Assembly: GCA_938030835.1 (NCBI GenBank)
Contig: CALHID010000157.1
Location: 1 to 9,836, forward strand
Origin: an uncultured Actinomyces sp.
Lineage (GTDB): Bacteria > Actinomycetota > Actinomycetes > Actinomycetales > Actinomycetaceae
Direction: 5' to 3'
DNA length: 9,836 nucleotides
The notes under the pieces are model-generated. The model did not search any database. It saw nothing but the letters and a program-made list of their open reading frames with translations, and was not told the DNA's origin. Below are positions 6,354-9,836 of this stretch, piece after piece. A program made the translations under genes and the position numbers. Position 1 is the first letter of the stretch. Each line of letters starts with the position of its first letter.

Positions 6354-6381
6354 CGTACTCGCGCCTGTGAAAGGAGAAAGC

Positions 6382-9836
<3,455 letters not shown>

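Overview
The window looks like chromosomal DNA from a moderate-GC actinobacterium, most likely of the Actinomycetaceae or a close relative. The evidence is a WhiB1-type iron-sulfur regulator (WhiB proteins are confined to actinobacteria and their phages), a sortase-type surface protein of the TQXA/VaFE class common in Actinomyces-like bacteria, and an actinobacterial double-length FtsK/SpoIIIE ATPase. Genus and species cannot be fixed from the sequence alone. I see no tRNA, rRNA, insertion sequence, CRISPR array or phage gene.

Layout: (1) 1-101 is the tail of an unrecognised + strand gene, closed by a strong hairpin terminator at 135-165. (2) 166-364 is a regulatory region with two DnaA-box-like sites, a perfect 10-bp palindrome and competing short hairpins. 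(3) 365-2635 (+) encodes a 756-aa cell-wall-anchored protein: signal peptide, N-terminal thioester-like domain, C-terminal VaFE domain, then a VARTG sorting signal. (4) 2703-2744 is a 20-bp perfect hairpin that separates this gene from the convergent whiB1. (5) On the - strand, a ~1030-aa EccC/EssC-like membrane ATPase (3154-6255) lies upstream of whiB1 (2760-3008), 145 bases apart and in the same direction. (6) 6256-6474 is a divergent control region. It also holds a 25-codon small ORF with an excellent ribosome binding site just ahead of ligA. (7) 6475-8802 (+) is ligA, the NAD-dependent DNA ligase, with about 90 extra residues in its helix-hairpin-helix region. (8) 8799-9836 (-) is the C-terminal part of a cardiolipin synthase/phospholipase D-family enzyme. 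It runs off the window and overlaps the end of ligA by 4 bases.

These genes do not form one obvious pathway. Two themes stand out. The envelope is represented by a wall-anchored protein, a secretion-type ATPase and a phospholipid enzyme. Replication and repair is represented by ligA and by DnaA-box-like motifs upstream of two genes. The least explained items are the orphan EccC-like ATPase with one intact and one decayed nucleotide-binding domain, the possible ligA leader peptide, the LigA insertion, and the variant thioester and VaFE domains of the surface protein. I found no clear evidence of a complete new multi-gene system inside the window.
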